Below are positions 63,980 through 64,000 of a DNA stretch of 64,000 nt, in pieces (position 1 is the first letter of the stretch; every line of letters starts with the position of its first letter). The stretch is from Selenomonadales bacterium. Lineage in GTDB: Bacteria > Bacillota > Negativicutes > Sporomusales > UBA7701. The notes beneath the pieces are model-generated. The model was not told where the DNA came from and ran no database searches. It was given only the letters and a program-made list of their open reading frames with translations. Where the stretch lies: the NCBI GenBank assembly GCA_029976065.1, contig JARKNV010000031.1, forward strand, positions 1 through 64,000, given 5' to 3'. Made by a program: the position numbers and the translations under genes.

Positions 63980-64000
63980 AGCTTTTTCGGCAACGAAGCT

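Overview
The window reads as a chromosomal segment of a GC-rich, endospore-forming, diderm Firmicute, most likely Negativicutes and probably Sporomusaceae-like. Sporulation genes spoVS and ylbJ sit beside a periplasmic OmpH/Skp chaperone, which only a cell with an outer membrane needs. The housekeeping order is Firmicute: ylbM-ackA-yceD-rpmF-fapR-plsX-fab, rnc-smc-ftsY, ylxM-ffh-rpsP-khpA-ylqD-rimM-trmD-rplS. Many starts are TTG or GTG behind strong Shine-Dalgarno sites, and codons are strongly C/G-ending. The species cannot be named from sequence alone.

Layout. 1-6.9 kb: the 5' end of a gamma-glutamyltransferase lipoprotein gene, a metal resistance pair (CadC-type repressor with CadA-type P-ATPase) and a kdpD-kdpE two-component pair without kdpFABC. 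7-14.5 kb: metabolic genes (class III aminotransferase, SRPBCC protein, HtpX, FAH-family enzyme, SpeD, M42 peptidase, gamma-carbonic anhydrase, Ndk, PduO-type adenosyltransferase, FmdB-type zinc ribbon). 14.5-20.4 kb: a possible small RNA, an EF-G-like GTPase, tRNA-Gln and tRNA-Pro, an NlpC/P60 endopeptidase and a DUF4127 protein. 20.4-27.8 kb: rsmD-coaD, ylbJ, a patatin, ylbM, ackA, yceD-rpmF. 27.8-36.4 kb: the fatty-acid synthesis operon with its FapR regulator, ending in rnc. 36.5-42.6 kb: a radical SAM protein, spoVS, smc, ftsY. 42.8-50.2 kb: an accessory stretch with a FliB-like protein, an EAL-HDOD protein, AT-richer lipoprotein and secreted genes and a GH19-like hydrolase. 50.5-61.8 kb: the translation/SRP/RNA-modification operon, signal peptidase, rbgA, rnhB, flagellar-type FliK and FhlB relatives, an HD-GYP protein, yraN and ubiX. 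61.8-64 kb: an AT-rich orphan gene, a CsoR repressor with a 59-residue membrane protein, and ompH.

The most unusual feature is a family of six dispersed, long palindromic elements (121-248 bp; R1-R6). All six lie in the same orientation. They share two conserved internal boxes and a central GTAC hairpin, but their outer arms differ in sequence while staying complementary. One copy carries an internal module inverted relative to two others, one has a second palindrome inserted in it, and one supplies the last codons and stop of ftsY. R5 and R6 flank a block of AT-richer lipoprotein genes. A separate, unrelated 208-bp multi-hairpin element precedes ubiX.

Regulation can often be read directly. 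There are consensus sigma-A promoters before several operons, a FapR box over the fapR promoter, an ArsR-type operator before cadC, a GC-rich CsoR-type palindrome filling the csoR promoter spacer, and a full-consensus sigma-H promoter before spoVS. Three genes (kdpD, the GH19-like gene, the three-module lipoprotein) have terminator-like hairpins in their leaders.
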